Shown here piece by piece: positions 8,120-17,744 of a stretch of 58,385 bases of DNA. The position numbers were made by a program, and so were the translations under genes. The number at the start of each line of letters is the position of its first letter. The stretch's first letter is position 1. The notes under the pieces were generated by a model. It ran no database searches. It saw only the letters and a list, made by a program, of their open reading frames with translations, and was not told the DNA's origin. The stretch is from Rhodospirillales bacterium (GTDB taxonomy: Bacteria > Pseudomonadota > Alphaproteobacteria > CACIAM-22H2), in the NCBI GenBank assembly GCA_016794025.1, contig JAEUKX010000039.1, positions 1-58,385 of the forward strand, read 5' to 3'.

Positions 8120-9304
8120 TCAGCCCTTCGATCCCGCGTGCTTGCGCAGCCGGCTGAAGCCGGCTTCGAGATCCGCGATCAGATCGGTCGGATCCTCGAG
8201 ACCCGCGTGGACGCGCACGATCTTGCCCGGTTCCGTCCAGGGCACGGCGGTACGAAGCGACTTCACGTCGGACGGGACCATGAGGCTCTCGAAGCCGCCC
8301 CAGGAGAAGCCCATGCCGAAGTGCGCCATTCCATCGACCATCGCGGCCAGGGCCGCCCGTGGCAGGGGCTTCAGCACGTAACTGAAGAGACCCGATGCGC
8401 CGGTGTAGTCGCGCTTCCAGATCGCATGGCCCGGGTCGCCGGGCAGCGCCGGATGCAGCACGCGGTCGACCTCCGGCTGGGCCTTCAGCCAGTTCGCGAG
8501 ACGCAGGCCGGTCTCATAGTGTCGCGGCATTCGTACGCCCAGCGTGCGCAGCCCGCGCATCGCAAGATACTGGTCGTCTGGACCCGTCGAAGATCCAAGA
8601 TCGTCGACGGTCGGGCGCACCTGCTTGTAGACCGTCTCATCCCGGACCGTGACCAGCCCCATCATGATGTCCGAGTGCCCGCCGATGTACTTGGTCCCCG
8701 CCATGATCGAGACATCGAACCCGTGTTCGAAGGGGCGGAAATAGAGCGGCGTTGCCCATGTATTGTCGAATGCGGTGGCGACGCCCTTCGCCCTGCAGGC
8801 CGCCGCGATCGCCGGCGCGTCGATCATCTCGAAAGTCAGCGAGCCGGGGCTCTCGACCATGCACAGTGTTGTGTTTGGCTGGATCAGCGACGCGATGCCG
8901 GCGCCGATGGCCGGATCGAAGAATGTCGTGTCGACGCCATACCGCCGAAGGACGACGTCCAGGTAGCGTCGCGTCGGTGCGTAGACCGTGTCGACACACA
9001 GGACGTGGTCGCCCTTTTTTGTGAATGCCATCAGCGTCGCGACGATTGCTGCGGCTCCCGAGCCGACGGCGAAGCTGGCGTAGCCGCCCTCGAGTTCGGC
9101 GATCGCATCCTGAAGCGCGAACGTCGTCGGCGTGCCGTAGCGACCATAGCGCATCTGGTTCTTGAATTTCGTCTTCTGAACGTCTTCAAGCGCATCCAGC
9201 GTCGGAAACAGGATCGTCGACGCATGGTAGACGGGCGGATTGACGATGCCGAAATTCGAATCCGGGTCTCGTCCAAGCGTTGTGACCTTTGTATCGTTCT
9301 TCAT
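8120..9304 (-). CDS. metC: Cystathionine beta-lyase (Cys/Met metabolism PLP enzyme)
   Basis: 394 residues. PLP-dependent C-S lyase that converts cystathionine to homocysteine in methionine synthesis. The fold-type I features are present: YGRYGTPT (phosphate-binding region of the partner subunit), the SGAAAIV loop, D180 in AFDNTWATPLYF, and the Schiff-base lysine K205 in SIMAGTKYIGGH. The string TKYIGGHSD and the length fit MetC better than gamma-synthases. The ATG at 9304 begins MKNDTKVTTLG. A likely promoter lies about 40-65 bp upstream. First gene of metC-hisI-modE-like. Confidence 0.92.
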   Translation of the reverse strand: MKNDTKVTTLGRDPDSNFGIVNPPVYHASTILFPTLDALEDVQKTKFKNQMRYGRYGTPTTFALQDAIAELEGGYASFAVGSGAAAIVATLMAFTKKGDHVLCVDTVYAPTRRYLDVVLRRYGVDTTFFDPAIGAGIASLIQPNTTLCMVESPGSLTFEMIDAPAIAAACRAKGVATAFDNTWATPLYFRPFEHGFDVSIMAGTKYIGGHSDIMMGLVTVRDETVYKQVRPTVDDLGSSTGPDDQYLAMRGLRTLGVRMPRHYETGLRLANWLKAQPEVDRVLHPALPGDPGHAIWKRDYTGASGLFSYVLKPLPRAALAAMVDGMAHFGMGFSWGGFESLMVPSDVKSLRTAVPWTEPGKIVRVHAGLEDPTDLIADLEAGFSRLRKHAGSKG

Positions 9305-9342
9305 GTCGTTCCGCGCTGCCTGTTCATGGGAAATGGTCCGTA

Positions 9343-9372
9343 AATATAGCGCCTTGGGAGGGGCACCACCAA
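9343..9372 (-). promoter_or_regulatory. Candidate sigma70-type promoter of metC
   Basis: On the minus strand TTGGTG (9367-9372) and TATATT (9343-9348) are separated by 18 nt, about 40 bp upstream of the metC start. This is a fair match in an otherwise GC-rich spacer; no transcript data support it. Confidence 0.4.
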
Positions 9373-9522
9373 CGGCAGCGCGTATCGATACAAACCGATT
9401 GAGGCCGGTTCCGGGCCCGTGTTAGCGTCCGAGGATCGGCGCTCGGAGCGAGGCACAAAGTCGGCTTCACGGCGACCGGGCGTAATTCGAAGCTCGAATA
9501 TCCTGACAGGGAGTGACATTTC

Positions 9523-10551
9523 ATGAAGACCTTGGCCTCCATTTTTGCGACGGCCGTCGCCGCAGTTGCCTTGGCCGTGCCGGCGCACGCCCAGCAGCTC
9601 GCGCCGTCGCCGACGATCGATGCGATCAAGGCGCGCGGGTTCGTCCAGTGCGGCGCCAACGGCACCGTTGCCGGCTTTGGCCTGCCGAACGCCCAAGGCG
9701 TCTGGTCCGGCCTTGACGTGGACGTTTGCCGCGCGGTCGCTGCCGCGGTCCTCGGCGATGCGTCGAAGGTCCGTTACACGGCGCTCACGGCCCAGCAGCG
9801 CTTCACCGCTCTCCAGTCGGGCGAAGTCGACCTGCTTGTTCGGAACACGACGTGGACGCTGTCGCGCGACGTGTCGCTCGGCCTCACGTTTACGGGCGTC
9901 AATTTCTATGACGGCCAGGGCTTCATCGTGAAGAAATCCGCCGGAATCAAGTCCGCGAAGGAACTTGACGGCGCCACGATCTGCGTCCAGCCGGGCACGA
10001 CGACCGAACTGAACCTTGCCGACTATTTCCGTGCGAACAAGCTCAAGTTCACGCCTGTCGTGATCGAACGGCTTGAAGAGAACATCGCGGCGTACCTGGC
10101 CGGTCGTTGCGACAGCTTCACGACCGACGTTTCCGGCCTTGCGTCGATCCGCGCTTCGAACGTGCCTGTCCCGGCGGACCATGTGATCCTCCCGGAAGTC
10201 ATCTCGAAGGAGCCTCTCGGACCGTCGGTGCGCAAGGGCGACCAGCGCTGGGCCGATGTGGTCCGTTGGACTTTCTATGCGATGCTTGACGCTGAAGAGC
10301 TCGGCCTGACGTCGGCGAACATCGACAGCATGCTTTCGTCGACGAACCCGGCGATCCAGCGCTTTGTCGGTGCGACGGGTGGCTTTGGCGCGATGATGGG
10401 GCTCGACAACAAGTGGTCGTACAACATCATCAAGCAGGTCGGTAACTACGCCGAGAGCTACCAGCGCAACATCGTCCCACTGGGCATCGAGCGCGGTGTC
10501 AACCGCCTGTGGACCCAGGGCGGCCTCATGTACAACCCGCCGATCCGCTAA
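9523..10551 (+). CDS. aapJ: General L-amino acid ABC transporter, periplasmic binding protein
   Basis: 342 residues. The N-terminal signal peptide (MKTLASIFATAVAAVALA then AHAQQ) directs it to the periplasm. The SBP family 3 core follows: IKARGFVQCGANG, GLDVDVCRAVAAAV, YTALTAQQRFTALQSGEVD and NTTWTLSRD, as in AapJ/BztA. It delivers a broad range of amino acids, notably Glu, Asp, Gln and Asn in characterised relatives, to AapQM. The ATG follows GGGAG at 9511-9515. It is first of the aap operon. A stable hairpin after its stop probably sets a higher binding-protein level than permease level. Confidence 0.95.
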   Translation: MKTLASIFATAVAAVALAVPAHAQQLAPSPTIDAIKARGFVQCGANGTVAGFGLPNAQGVWSGLDVDVCRAVAAAVLGDASKVRYTALTAQQRFTALQSGEVDLLVRNTTWTLSRDVSLGLTFTGVNFYDGQGFIVKKSAGIKSAKELDGATICVQPGTTTELNLADYFRANKLKFTPVVIERLEENIAAYLAGRCDSFTTDVSGLASIRASNVPVPADHVILPEVISKEPLGPSVRKGDQRWADVVRWTFYAMLDAEELGLTSANIDSMLSSTNPAIQRFVGATGGFGAMMGLDNKWSYNIIKQVGNYAESYQRNIVPLGIERGVNRLWTQGGLMYNPPIR

Positions 10552-10562
10552 CTGCGGCTTGC

Positions 10563-10599
10563 CTGCCGCCGGCTGGCCTTGCGAGGCCGCCGGCGGCAG
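10563..10599 (+). terminator. Intercistronic hairpin between aapJ and aapQ
   Basis: CTGCCGCCGGC and its complement GCCGGCGGCAG flank an inner TGGCC/GGCC extension with a small loop, giving a very GC-rich stem of about 14 bp with one bulge. No T-run follows, so it more likely acts as an mRNA 3'-end stabiliser or partial terminator than as a full terminator. Confidence 0.55.
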
Positions 10600-10687
10600 C
10601 TGGCCCGGTTCTTGAATCGACGGAAAAGGCGGTCATCGAAGAACCGCCGGCATTATCTGGGACCAACGAGGGCGGAGGAGTGGAGCG

Positions 10688-11884
10688 ATGGCCGTTTCGT
10701 CGGCAGGCTCCGGCGGACGTCGTGGCAGCAGCATGCGGCTGTCGCTGAACGATCCGACATTCCGGGCGATATTCTGGCAGATCGCCGTAATCGGCGGCTT
10801 TGTGCTGATCGTCTGGTGGCTGATTTCCAATACGCTTCACAATCTGGAAGTCCGCGCCATTGCTACGGGCTGGAATTTCCTGTCCCGTGAAGCCGGGTTC
10901 GCCATCGGCGAAAGCATCATTCCCTTCGAGCCCGAGAACACCTATTCGCGGGCGCTTCTCGTCGGGATCCTGAATACGCTTCGCGTTTCGATCATCGGGA
11001 TCGTGCTCGCGACGATCCTTGGCACGTTCGTCGGCATCGGGCGGCTCTCGAAGAACTGGCTCGTGAGCCGGATCTGCTCGGTCTATGTCGAGTTCATGCG
11101 GAACCTGCCGCTTCTGGTGCAGCTGTTTTTCTGGTGGGCGATGTTCCAGGACGCGTTTCCGGGACCCCGGCAGGCACTTCAGCCGGTCCCCGGCGTGTTC
11201 TTCTCGAACCGCGGCATCAAAATCCCGATTCCGGCCGAGCATTGGGTGCATGGCTGGATGGCAGCGGCCTGCATTGTCGGCATCGTGGCCGGTGTCTTCG
11301 TTCGGCGCTGGGCGCGCGCGCGGCAGGCCACGACCGGCCAGCAGTTTCCGGTCTTCTGGGCGTCCGTCGGTCTCGCTCTCGGGCTCCCGTTCGTCGTATG
11401 GCTTTTCGGCGGTGCGCCGGTCGCGATGGACTGGCCCGCGCTTCGCGGGTTCAATTTCCAGGGCGGCCTGACTCTGACGCCGGAGTATGCGGCGCTGCTT
11501 GTCGGCCTTGTCACGTATACGGGCGGCTTCATCGCCGAGATCGTCCGCGCCGGCATTCTCGCCGTGCCGCATGGCCAGACCGAAGCCGCGGCGGCACTGG
11601 GCCTTCGCAAAGGGCCGATGCTACAGCTTGTCATCCTTCCGCAGGCGCTTCGCGTGATCATCCCGCCGATGACCAGCCAGTTCCTCAACCTGACGAAGAA
11701 TTCATCGCTGGCGGTCGCGATCGGATACCCGGACCTCGTTTCGATCGCGAATACGACACTCAATCAGACCGGCCAGGCGATCGAAGGGATTGCCGTCATC
11801 ATGGGTGCCTACCTGACGGTCAGTCTTTCGATTTCGGTATTCATGAACTGGTACAACAAGCGCATCGCTTTCAAGGAGCGCTGA
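10688..11884 (+). CDS. aapQ: General L-amino acid ABC transporter, permease AapQ
   Basis: 398 residues, inner-membrane permease. It begins with a soluble N-terminus and a first membrane helix (about 25-45). A long periplasmic insert typical of AapQ/BztB (EPENTYSRALLVGILNTLRV) leads into the binding-protein-dependent transport domain. The EAA coupling motif is EAAAALGLRKGPM, followed by the ILPQALRVIIPPMTSQF segment shared with HisMQ-type permeases. ATG 10688 follows a strong GGAGGAG at 10674-10680. The stop lies 3 nt before aapM, so expression is coupled. Confidence 0.94.
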   Translation: MAVSSAGSGGRRGSSMRLSLNDPTFRAIFWQIAVIGGFVLIVWWLISNTLHNLEVRAIATGWNFLSREAGFAIGESIIPFEPENTYSRALLVGILNTLRVSIIGIVLATILGTFVGIGRLSKNWLVSRICSVYVEFMRNLPLLVQLFFWWAMFQDAFPGPRQALQPVPGVFFSNRGIKIPIPAEHWVHGWMAAACIVGIVAGVFVRRWARARQATTGQQFPVFWASVGLALGLPFVVWLFGGAPVAMDWPALRGFNFQGGLTLTPEYAALLVGLVTYTGGFIAEIVRAGILAVPHGQTEAAAALGLRKGPMLQLVILPQALRVIIPPMTSQFLNLTKNSSLAVAIGYPDLVSIANTTLNQTGQAIEGIAVIMGAYLTVSLSISVFMNWYNKRIAFKER

Positions 11885-11887
11885 GCC

Positions 11888-12991
11888 ATGGCAAACGGAC
11901 ACGCGGCTGTCATGGGTGGAAATGCGGGGCGACCGACGGAATCGAAGGCCGTCCAGTGGATCCGCGCGAATCTGTTCTCGAGCTGGTGGAACACGGCGCT
12001 TTCGCTCGTCCTGCTCTATCTCCTCGGCAAATTCCTCTTCTGGTTTGTCGGCTGGGGCGTGACCAATGCGATCTGGTACGGCGCTGCGACCGAATGCCGG
12101 GCGGTCAAGGGGATCGGTGCCTGCTGGGCGGTGTTTCCCGAGAAATGGCGCTTCATTCTGTTCGCCACGTACCCCTACGAGGATCAGTGGCGTCCAGCCC
12201 TGTCGTGCCTGATCTTCTTCTTCCTTTACGCCTACAGCGCGCTTCGCCGGAACTGGAATACACGCCTGCCGGCCGTCTGGATCGGCGGTCTGCTGGCCAT
12301 TGCCGTGCTGATGTGGGGCGGGATACTGGGCCTCGCGTTCGTGCCGCAGGAACGCTGGGGCGGGCTGGTCCTGACGTTGATCCTTTCGACGTTCGGTATC
12401 GCGCTGGCGTTTCCGCTCGCGATCCTGCTGGCGCTTGGCCGCCGGTCGCACATGCCTGCGATCAAGTCGCTCTGTGTCGTCTATATCGAGCTTATCCGCG
12501 GCGTTCCGCTGATCAGCCTGCTTTTCATGGCATCGGTCATGTTCCCGCTCTTCCTTCCCGAAGGGATCACGATCGACAAGCTGCTGCGTGCGCAGATCGC
12601 CATCATCGGGTTTGCCGGCGCGTATCTCGCCGAGGTCGTTCGTGGCGGGTTGCAAGCGCTCCCCAAGGGGCAGTACGAGGCTGCCGACGCGCTCGGCCTG
12701 TCCTATTGGCAGGCGACGCGGATGATCATCCTTCCGCAGGCGCTTCGTCTCGTCATTCCGCCGATGGTCAACACGTTCATCGGCCTGTTCAAGGACACCT
12801 CGCTCGTGCTGATCATCGGCCTGCTCGACATCCTCAATGCAGCGAAGACGGCGGTCAGCGACCCGGCCTGGCGCGGGTTCGGCCCGGACGTCTATTTCGG
12901 CGTTTCCCTGATCTACTTCGTCTTCTGCTTCGCGATGTCGAAGTACAGCCAGAGAATCGAAGGCGAACTCAACAAGAGCAAGCATCGGTAG
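11888..12991 (+). CDS. aapM: General L-amino acid ABC transporter, permease AapM
   Basis: 367 residues, second permease of the Aap importer and partner of AapQ. Several hydrophobic helices are visible ([34 protein letters not shown]). The C-terminal HisMQ-type domain contains [14 protein letters not shown], the EAA motif region [17 protein letters not shown], and [20 protein letters not shown]. The N-terminal region carries the short extracytoplasmic insert [20 protein letters not shown] 11888 follows AAGGAGCG in the aapQ end. The aapP gene begins 31 nt after the stop. Confidence 0.94.
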   Translation: MANGHAAVMGGNAGRPTESKAVQWIRANLFSSWWNTALSLVLLYLLGKFLFWFVGWGVTNAIWYGAATECRAVKGIGACWAVFPEKWRFILFATYPYEDQWRPALSCLIFFFLYAYSALRRNWNTRLPAVWIGGLLAIAVLMWGGILGLAFVPQERWGGLVLTLILSTFGIALAFPLAILLALGRRSHMPAIKSLCVVYIELIRGVPLISLLFMASVMFPLFLPEGITIDKLLRAQIAIIGFAGAYLAEVVRGGLQALPKGQYEAADALGLSYWQATRMIILPQALRLVIPPMVNTFIGLFKDTSLVLIIGLLDILNAAKTAVSDPAWRGFGPDVYFGVSLIYFVFCFAMSKYSQRIEGELNKSKHR

Positions 12992-13022
12992 TTCTGCAAT
13001 TCCAAGTACGGAGAGATCTCCA

Positions 13023-13790
13023 ATGTCCGCAGTCAAGGCCGCGCAGACCACCGAAGCCCCGATGATCGAGCTGAAGAAGCTCAACAAGTGGTACGGCGAG
13101 TTCCATGTTCTGAAGAACATCGATTTCGAGTGCCGGAAGGGCCAGAAGATCGTCGTCTGCGGCCCTTCGGGGTCCGGCAAGTCCACGATGATCCGCTGCA
13201 TCAACCGGCTCGAGGAACATCAGACCGGCGACCTGATCGTGGACGGGATCGAGCTGACGAACGACATCAAGAACATCGAGGCGATCCGCCGCGAAGTGGG
13301 GATGGTCTTCCAGCACTTCAACCTGTTCCCGCACCTGACGGTGCTCGAGAACCTGACGCTTGCTCCGATCTGGGTGCGCAAGGTGCCGAAGAAGGAGGCC
13401 GAGGAGACGGCCATGCACTTCCTCAAGCGCGTGCGCATTCCCGAGCAGGCGAACAAGTATCCGGGCCAGCTGTCCGGCGGTCAGCAGCAGCGTGTCGCGA
13501 TCGCGCGTTCGCTGTGCATGAAGCCGAAGATCATGCTGTTCGACGAGCCGACTTCGGCACTGGATCCGGAGATGGTGAAGGAAGTCCTCGATACGATGAT
13601 CGAGCTGGCTCGCGAAGGCATGACGATGATCTGCGTCACGCACGAAATGGGATTTGCGAAGGCGGTCGCCGACAAGGTCGTGTTCATGGACAAAGGCGAG
13701 ATTGTCGAGGCCAACGAGCCCGAACCGTTCTTCTCGAATCCGCAGAACGAGCGGACCAAGCTCTTCCTTTCACAGATCCTCAATCACTGA
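13023..13790 (+). CDS. aapP: General L-amino acid ABC transporter, ATP-binding protein AapP
   Basis: 255 residues, the cytoplasmic ATPase energising AapQM. Walker A is GPSGSGKST, the Q-loop is [18 protein letters not shown], the signature is [13 protein letters not shown], Walker B is [12 protein letters not shown] and the switch His is in ICVTHEMG. All match the polar-amino-acid (GlnQ/HisP) class. ATG 13023 has GGAGA upstream (13011-13015); a second in-frame ATG at 13062 would remove a 13-residue extension. Last gene of the operon. The next gene, on the opposite strand, ends 21 bp away. Confidence 0.96.
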   Translation: MSAVKAAQTTEAPMIELKKLNKWYGEFHVLKNIDFECRKGQKIVVCGPSGSGKSTMIRCINRLEEHQTGDLIVDGIELTNDIKNIEAIRREVGMVFQHFNLFPHLTVLENLTLAPIWVRKVPKKEAEETAMHFLKRVRIPEQANKYPGQLSGGQQQRVAIARSLCMKPKIMLFDEPTSALDPEMVKEVLDTMIELAREGMTMICVTHEMGFAKAVADKVVFMDKGEIVEANEPEPFFSNPQNERTKLFLSQILNH

Positions 13791-13811
13791 AGTGGCGCCG
13801 GGCGGCCGGGA

Positions 13812-14657
13812 TCAGCCTTTCTCGATCGGGGGTCCGTCTTCGAGGCCCCATTCGGACCACGAGCCGTCGTAGATTGCGGTTTCTTCTGCGCCTAGCTGGT
13901 AGAGACCGAGTGCGACTACGCACGCGGTGACGCCGGAACCGCAGCTTGCGATCGTGGGCACGGTCGTGCTGATGCCGGCTGCGGCGAATTTCTGCGCCAG
14001 TTCGAGCGGCGGGAGAACGGTTCCCGCGTCGGGGTCGAGGAGCTGGGTGAAGGGCAGGTTCTTCGATCCGGGGATCCGGCCGCTTCGCAGTCCAGGCCGT
14101 GGCTCCGGCGCCGTTCCGGCAAATCGGGCAGCCGCACGGGCGTCTACGATCTGTGTTGCGGCATTTCCCAACTGCGCCACGACATCGGACTTGCTCCGGA
14201 CAAGTTGCGGACGGGGTGATGCCCGGAAGCGGCGCGGCACGACATTTGTCGCCCCGCTCTGCACCGGGCGTCCCTCGCGGACCCATTTCGGGAAGCCGCC
14301 GTCGAGCACCGACACGCGGTCATGTCCGAAATAGCGGAACATCCACCAGACGCGTGCGGCGCTCATCAGCCCGTAAGCATCGTAGGCAACGACGTGCGTC
14401 TGGTTGTCGATCCCCATCTCGCCAACCGCTTCGGCGAACGCCTCGGGTCCAGGCAGCATGTGCGGCAGCGGCGACTCGTGATCGCTGACCGCTTCGATGT
14501 CGAAGAATGCGGCACCGGGAATGTGGCTCGCCAGGAATTCGGCGATGGCATCGCGTTGGACATTCGGAAGATGGTACGAACCGTCGAGGACCCGGATCGC
14601 CGCATCGCCCAGTCTTTCCGCAAGCCAATCCGACGAAACGAGGGCCGGATGCGTCAT
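13812..14657 (-). CDS. sseA: 3-Mercaptopyruvate/thiosulfate sulfurtransferase
   Basis: 281 residues with two rhodanese domains, an inactive N-terminal one and a catalytic C-terminal one. The active loop CGSGVTAC (C239) is the mercaptopyruvate type (CG[ST]GV) rather than the CRKGVT rhodanese type. Other hallmarks are LVSSDWLAERL at the N-terminus, VLDGGFPKW at the linker and SGRIPGSKNLPF before the second domain. The ATG at 14657 overlaps the cysK stop (ATGA), so translation is coupled. It transfers sulfur from 3-mercaptopyruvate; pairing with a cysteine synthase points to cysteine or sulfide handling. A longer open frame to 14792 lies inside cysK and is rejected. Confidence 0.92.
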   Translation of the reverse strand: MTHPALVSSDWLAERLGDAAIRVLDGSYHLPNVQRDAIAEFLASHIPGAAFFDIEAVSDHESPLPHMLPGPEAFAEAVGEMGIDNQTHVVAYDAYGLMSAARVWWMFRYFGHDRVSVLDGGFPKWVREGRPVQSGATNVVPRRFRASPRPQLVRSKSDVVAQLGNAATQIVDARAAARFAGTAPEPRPGLRSGRIPGSKNLPFTQLLDPDAGTVLPPLELAQKFAAAGISTTVPTIASCGSGVTACVVALGLYQLGAEETAIYDGSWSEWGLEDGPPIEKG

Positions 14658-15706
14658 GGGTTCACCTTTTCGAAGGGGGTCGGCACGGCGATCGGGCTTG
14701 CATGATCCATCCACGGAGGGACCGGCAGGTTCTTGGTACGCAGGAATTCCGGGTTGAACAGCTTCGACGCATAGCGTGCGCCGCCGTCGCAAAGGATGGT
14801 TACGATCGTGTGGCCGGGACCCATCGCGCGGGCCATGGCGACGGCGCCTGCCACGTTTATGCCGCTTGATGCGCCGACGAACAGGCCTTCCTCGATTAGA
14901 AGATCGAAAACCACGCGTACGGCTTCGTCATCGGGGATGCGGAACGCGTGGTCGATCTTCAGGCCCTCCAGATTCTTCGTGATGCGCCCCTGGCCGATTC
15001 CTTCGGTGATTGAACTTCCTTCCGATTTCAACGCTCCGGTCGTGAAATAGCTGTAGAGGGCGGCGCCGTGCGGGTCGGCCAGACCGATTTTGACATCCGG
15101 CTTGAGCGAGCGGAGCGCCATAGCAGTGCCCGCCAGCGTCCCGCCGGAGCCAACGGCACATATGAATCCGTCGATCCGCCCATCCGTCTGCCGGAATATC
15201 TCCGGACCTGTCGTGCGGACATGCGCTTCGCGGTTCGCGACGTTGTCGAACTGGTTCGCCCAGATCGCGCCGGCCGGATTGGTCCGCGCAATCTCCGCCG
15301 CCAGTCGCCCCGATACCTTGACGTAGTTGTTCGGGTTCGCGTACGGCACCGCCGGCACGAGGCGCAACTCGGCGCCGATGAGCCTGAGAAAGTCCTTCTT
15401 CTCCTGGCTTTGCGTGTCCGGCATGACGATGACGCTGCGGTAGCCGCGCGCGTTTCCGACCAGCGCGAGACCGATGCCGGTATTGCCGGCGGTCCCTTCG
15501 ACGATCACGCCGCCGGGCTTGAGTTGTCCGGTTGCTTCCGCATCGAGAATCATCTGCAGGGCGGCACGATCCTTGACCGAGCCACCCGGATTGAGGAACT
15601 CGGCCTTCGCAAGGATCTCGCAACCAGTTTCGGCACTCGCCTTGCGAAGCCGAATGAGTGGCGTGTTCCCGATCGTGCCGACAAAGCCGTCCCTGATCTC
15701 GCTCAC
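14654..15706 (-). CDS. cysK: Cysteine synthase A family PLP enzyme
   Basis: About 350 residues. Makes cysteine from O-acetylserine and sulfide, or closely related beta-replacement chemistry. Seen are TIGNTPLIRL, the PLP lysine K45 in NPGGSVKDRA, the phosphate loop EGTAGNTGIG, and the glycine loop AVGSGGTLAG. The C-terminus is longer than classical CysK and ends PVPPWMDHAS, as in an alphaproteobacterial subgroup. The GTG at 15706 overlaps the NUDIX stop (GTGA) with GGGGGA 7 nt upstream, so it is preferred; ATG 15721 is an alternative adding 5 residues. Middle gene of NUDIX-cysK-sseA. Confidence 0.88.
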   Translation of the reverse strand: MSEIRDGFVGTIGNTPLIRLRKASAETGCEILAKAEFLNPGGSVKDRAALQMILDAEATGQLKPGGVIVEGTAGNTGIGLALVGNARGYRSVIVMPDTQSQEKKDFLRLIGAELRLVPAVPYANPNNYVKVSGRLAAEIARTNPAGAIWANQFDNVANREAHVRTTGPEIFRQTDGRIDGFICAVGSGGTLAGTAMALRSLKPDVKIGLADPHGAALYSYFTTGALKSEGSSITEGIGQGRITKNLEGLKIDHAFRIPDDEAVRVVFDLLIEEGLFVGASSGINVAGAVAMARAMGPGHTIVTILCDGGARYASKLFNPEFLRTKNLPVPPWMDHASPIAVPTPFEKVNP

Positions 15707-16314
15707 CGTTGGGTCCCCCATTTCTTGCGCAACCCTGAACGGTTGAGCGCAAGCCATTGCACGGTCATTACGGTAAAGGAACTGCCGACCCTTCTTCCAT
15801 CGAAGAATGAGGAAAACGCATCTGCAAAATCCTCAGTGAAAACGCGGATATCCTCGCCCTCGCTCGCAAGTCCGTGGACCCCGCCGGCATTCGCTGAATC
15901 CACGCGGGCAACGAACATCTCCACGGACTCGGTCGAGCCGCCTGGCGTGGCAAAGGCCCGACCGGCGTAAGCCAGATCAGTGGCCTGAAGTCCGGTTTCC
16001 TCGAGGATTTCCCGGCGGGCGACCTTCCCGGGCTCTTCGGCGAGGGAGCGCATGCCGGCGACGCACTCGACCATCCAGGGGCTGTCGTTCGCGGCGTACG
16101 CCCCAATCCTGAACTGCTCGATCAGGACGACGCGATCAAGGACAGGGTCATAGGGCAGGGCGCAGACGGCATGTCCACGTTCCATCACTTCCCGCGACAG
16201 GATCGGGCTCCATCCCCCGCCAAAAAGCCTGTGCCGCAGCCGGAAGACCTTGACGCCAAGAAACCCGGCATATGCATCGGTCCTGGAGACGATCTCGACA
16301 TCATCGGCGTTCAT
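15703..16314 (-). CDS. NUDIX hydrolase, ADP-ribose pyrophosphatase type
   Basis: 203 residues. The Nudix box is complete: G-x5-E-x7-REILEE-x-GL in GMRSLAEEP to EILEETGLQ, with metal-binding glutamates. The preceding YDPVLDRVVLIEQFRIGAY and following FATPGGSTESVEMFVARVDS match ADP-sugar pyrophosphatases (NudF/TrgB-like). It would cleave ADP-ribose or ADP-sugars in the cytoplasm. The ATG at 16314 begins MNADDVEIV; an upstream extension overlaps the osmC leader and is rejected. It is first in a coupled operon with cysK and sseA. Confidence 0.92.
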   Translation of the reverse strand: MNADDVEIVSRTDAYAGFLGVKVFRLRHRLFGGGWSPILSREVMERGHAVCALPYDPVLDRVVLIEQFRIGAYAANDSPWMVECVAGMRSLAEEPGKVARREILEETGLQATDLAYAGRAFATPGGSTESVEMFVARVDSANAGGVHGLASEGEDIRVFTEDFADAFSSFFDGRRVGSSFTVMTVQWLALNRSGLRKKWGTQR

Positions 16315-16414
16315 GGGTCGTCGCGTCCTTTTATGTTGGCCATTGTCAATTTGCGCACTTGAAAGTCCGCCCGACGACTGCGAAATCCTGTCTGAAGGGC
16401 GAGGAGTCAGTCGA

Positions 16415-16840
16415 ATGACCGTACCGCAGGAAGTCTGGGTCCGCGAGGACGGGCCCAAATACCGGACCAGCATCTCGGCCGGTGCGCATACCCTTGTCGC
16501 CGACGAACCGATCGCGGCCGGCGGTGGCGATGTCGGGCCGCAACCGTTCGAGTACCTGCTTGGTGCACTTGGTGCCTGTACCAGCATGACCGTGCGCATG
16601 TACGCAGACCGGAAGGGCTGGAAACTCGGGCGCGTTGCGGTTCGGTTGACGATGGACAAGGTCGATCCCGGCGATGGAAAGCCGAAGATCGATCGCATCC
16701 TTCGAGAGATCGTGATTGAGGGTGACATCGACGATGAGCAGCGCCGGCGTCTGGTCGCAATCGCGGAGCATTGCCCGGTCCACAAATTCATGCTGGCGGA
16801 CAAGAAGATCGAAACCGCTGAACTTATGTCCCGATCCTGA
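16415..16840 (+). CDS. OsmC family protein
   Basis: 141 residues. The two peroxidatic/resolving cysteines of the OsmC/Ohr superfamily are present: C55 in LGACTSMTVRMYADRKGW and C120 in IAEHCPVHK. The pattern GPQPFEYLLGALGAC and the CPVHK ending are of the OsmC/YhfA type rather than Ohr. It is likely a thiol-dependent peroxide or organic-hydroperoxide protein in the cytoplasm. The ATG at 16415 has GAGGAG 8 nt upstream. The 3' end overlaps the convergent nadX by 17 bp. Confidence 0.92.
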   Translation: MTVPQEVWVREDGPKYRTSISAGAHTLVADEPIAAGGGDVGPQPFEYLLGALGACTSMTVRMYADRKGWKLGRVAVRLTMDKVDPGDGKPKIDRILREIVIEGDIDDEQRRRLVAIAEHCPVHKFMLADKKIETAELMSRS

Positions 16841-17624
16841 CCGGGGCGGCGAGCCGGTCAAGCGTGGCGACGACGGACAGCGGAACGATAGCGCTGGTCT
16901 TGGGGTTGTCGGGCGAGGGAATGCCTTCGGTGCGGACGGAGAAGCGCACACTGTCGGAAACGACCTCGTATTCGTGAATATTTCGCTCGACCGTCGGATC
17001 GGCCCAGATTTCGACCAATGTCCGGTCGGGACCGATGCCGGCCAGGCTGAGCGCAGCGGCGACGTTGACGTTTGCGGGAAATCCCGCTGCAGCCTGTCGT
17101 GCGGTGCCGGCGAATATGCGCGTGGGGGCCGTGATCGCCTCAAGATCGATCTTGTTTTCCACGACGAACGGCGCGCCGGACAAGGCACGCGGCGGCTTCC
17201 TGTTGCGCATCTCGACCCGTTCGATGCGGCCGACCGCGGCGGCGGCGACGGCGTCGAACGCCAAGAGTGCGCCGCTTGCGACGACGATCCGGGAATCGGC
17301 CGTCTCGGCTTCGGCATATAATTCCGGTGCGCCAAGCAGTGCCGAGGCATTCACCGTGACGAGGGTCCGTCCGGCGGCAAACGCGGCGCGCGCAACCGAT
17401 TTGAGAGAGGCCGAAACGGCACAGTCGACGACGACATCGCAGCGCTGGACGGCTTCGGCGAGACCGAGGACCGGCGCCCGGAGATTTAGGTCTCTTGCAA
17501 TTGCGGCGGATTTAACGGGATCTCTGCTGGAAAGAGCGGCCAGAACGAGGCGCGGCCGTCCGGCCTCGAGCAGTTTGGCAACTTCCCGGCCGATTGCGCC
17601 GAGTCCCACAATTGCGATTTTCAT
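16824..17624 (-). CDS. nadX: L-aspartate dehydrogenase
   Basis: 266 residues. NAD(P)-dependent oxidation of aspartate to iminoaspartate, feeding NAD synthesis or aspartate breakdown. Rossmann motif GLGAIG (7-12); RKPPRALSG; FPANVNVAAALSLAGIGPDR, which is diagnostic of the family; and the catalytic His H217 in ERNIHEYEV. The ATG at 17624 is unambiguous. No nadA or nadC lies beside it, so its role here (NAD supply versus poly-hydroxyalkanoate or aspartate metabolism) is not settled. Convergent with the OsmC gene. Confidence 0.93.
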   Translation of the reverse strand: MKIAIVGLGAIGREVAKLLEAGRPRLVLAALSSRDPVKSAAIARDLNLRAPVLGLAEAVQRCDVVVDCAVSASLKSVARAAFAAGRTLVTVNASALLGAPELYAEAETADSRIVVASGALLAFDAVAAAAVGRIERVEMRNRKPPRALSGAPFVVENKIDLEAITAPTRIFAGTARQAAAGFPANVNVAAALSLAGIGPDRTLVEIWADPTVERNIHEYEVVSDSVRFSVRTEGIPSPDNPKTSAIVPLSVVATLDRLAAPVRIGT

Positions 17625-17744
17625 GGCTCAAAGCTACTCCGGATTTCCGTTATTTTATAAGTCACTGAGCGCGGTTTGAAAGTGTTCGGCGCTGTGTCGG
17701 GTTTCGTATATAAAGGCAGCGAATTGAAGCGGACGGAGGCGGAA

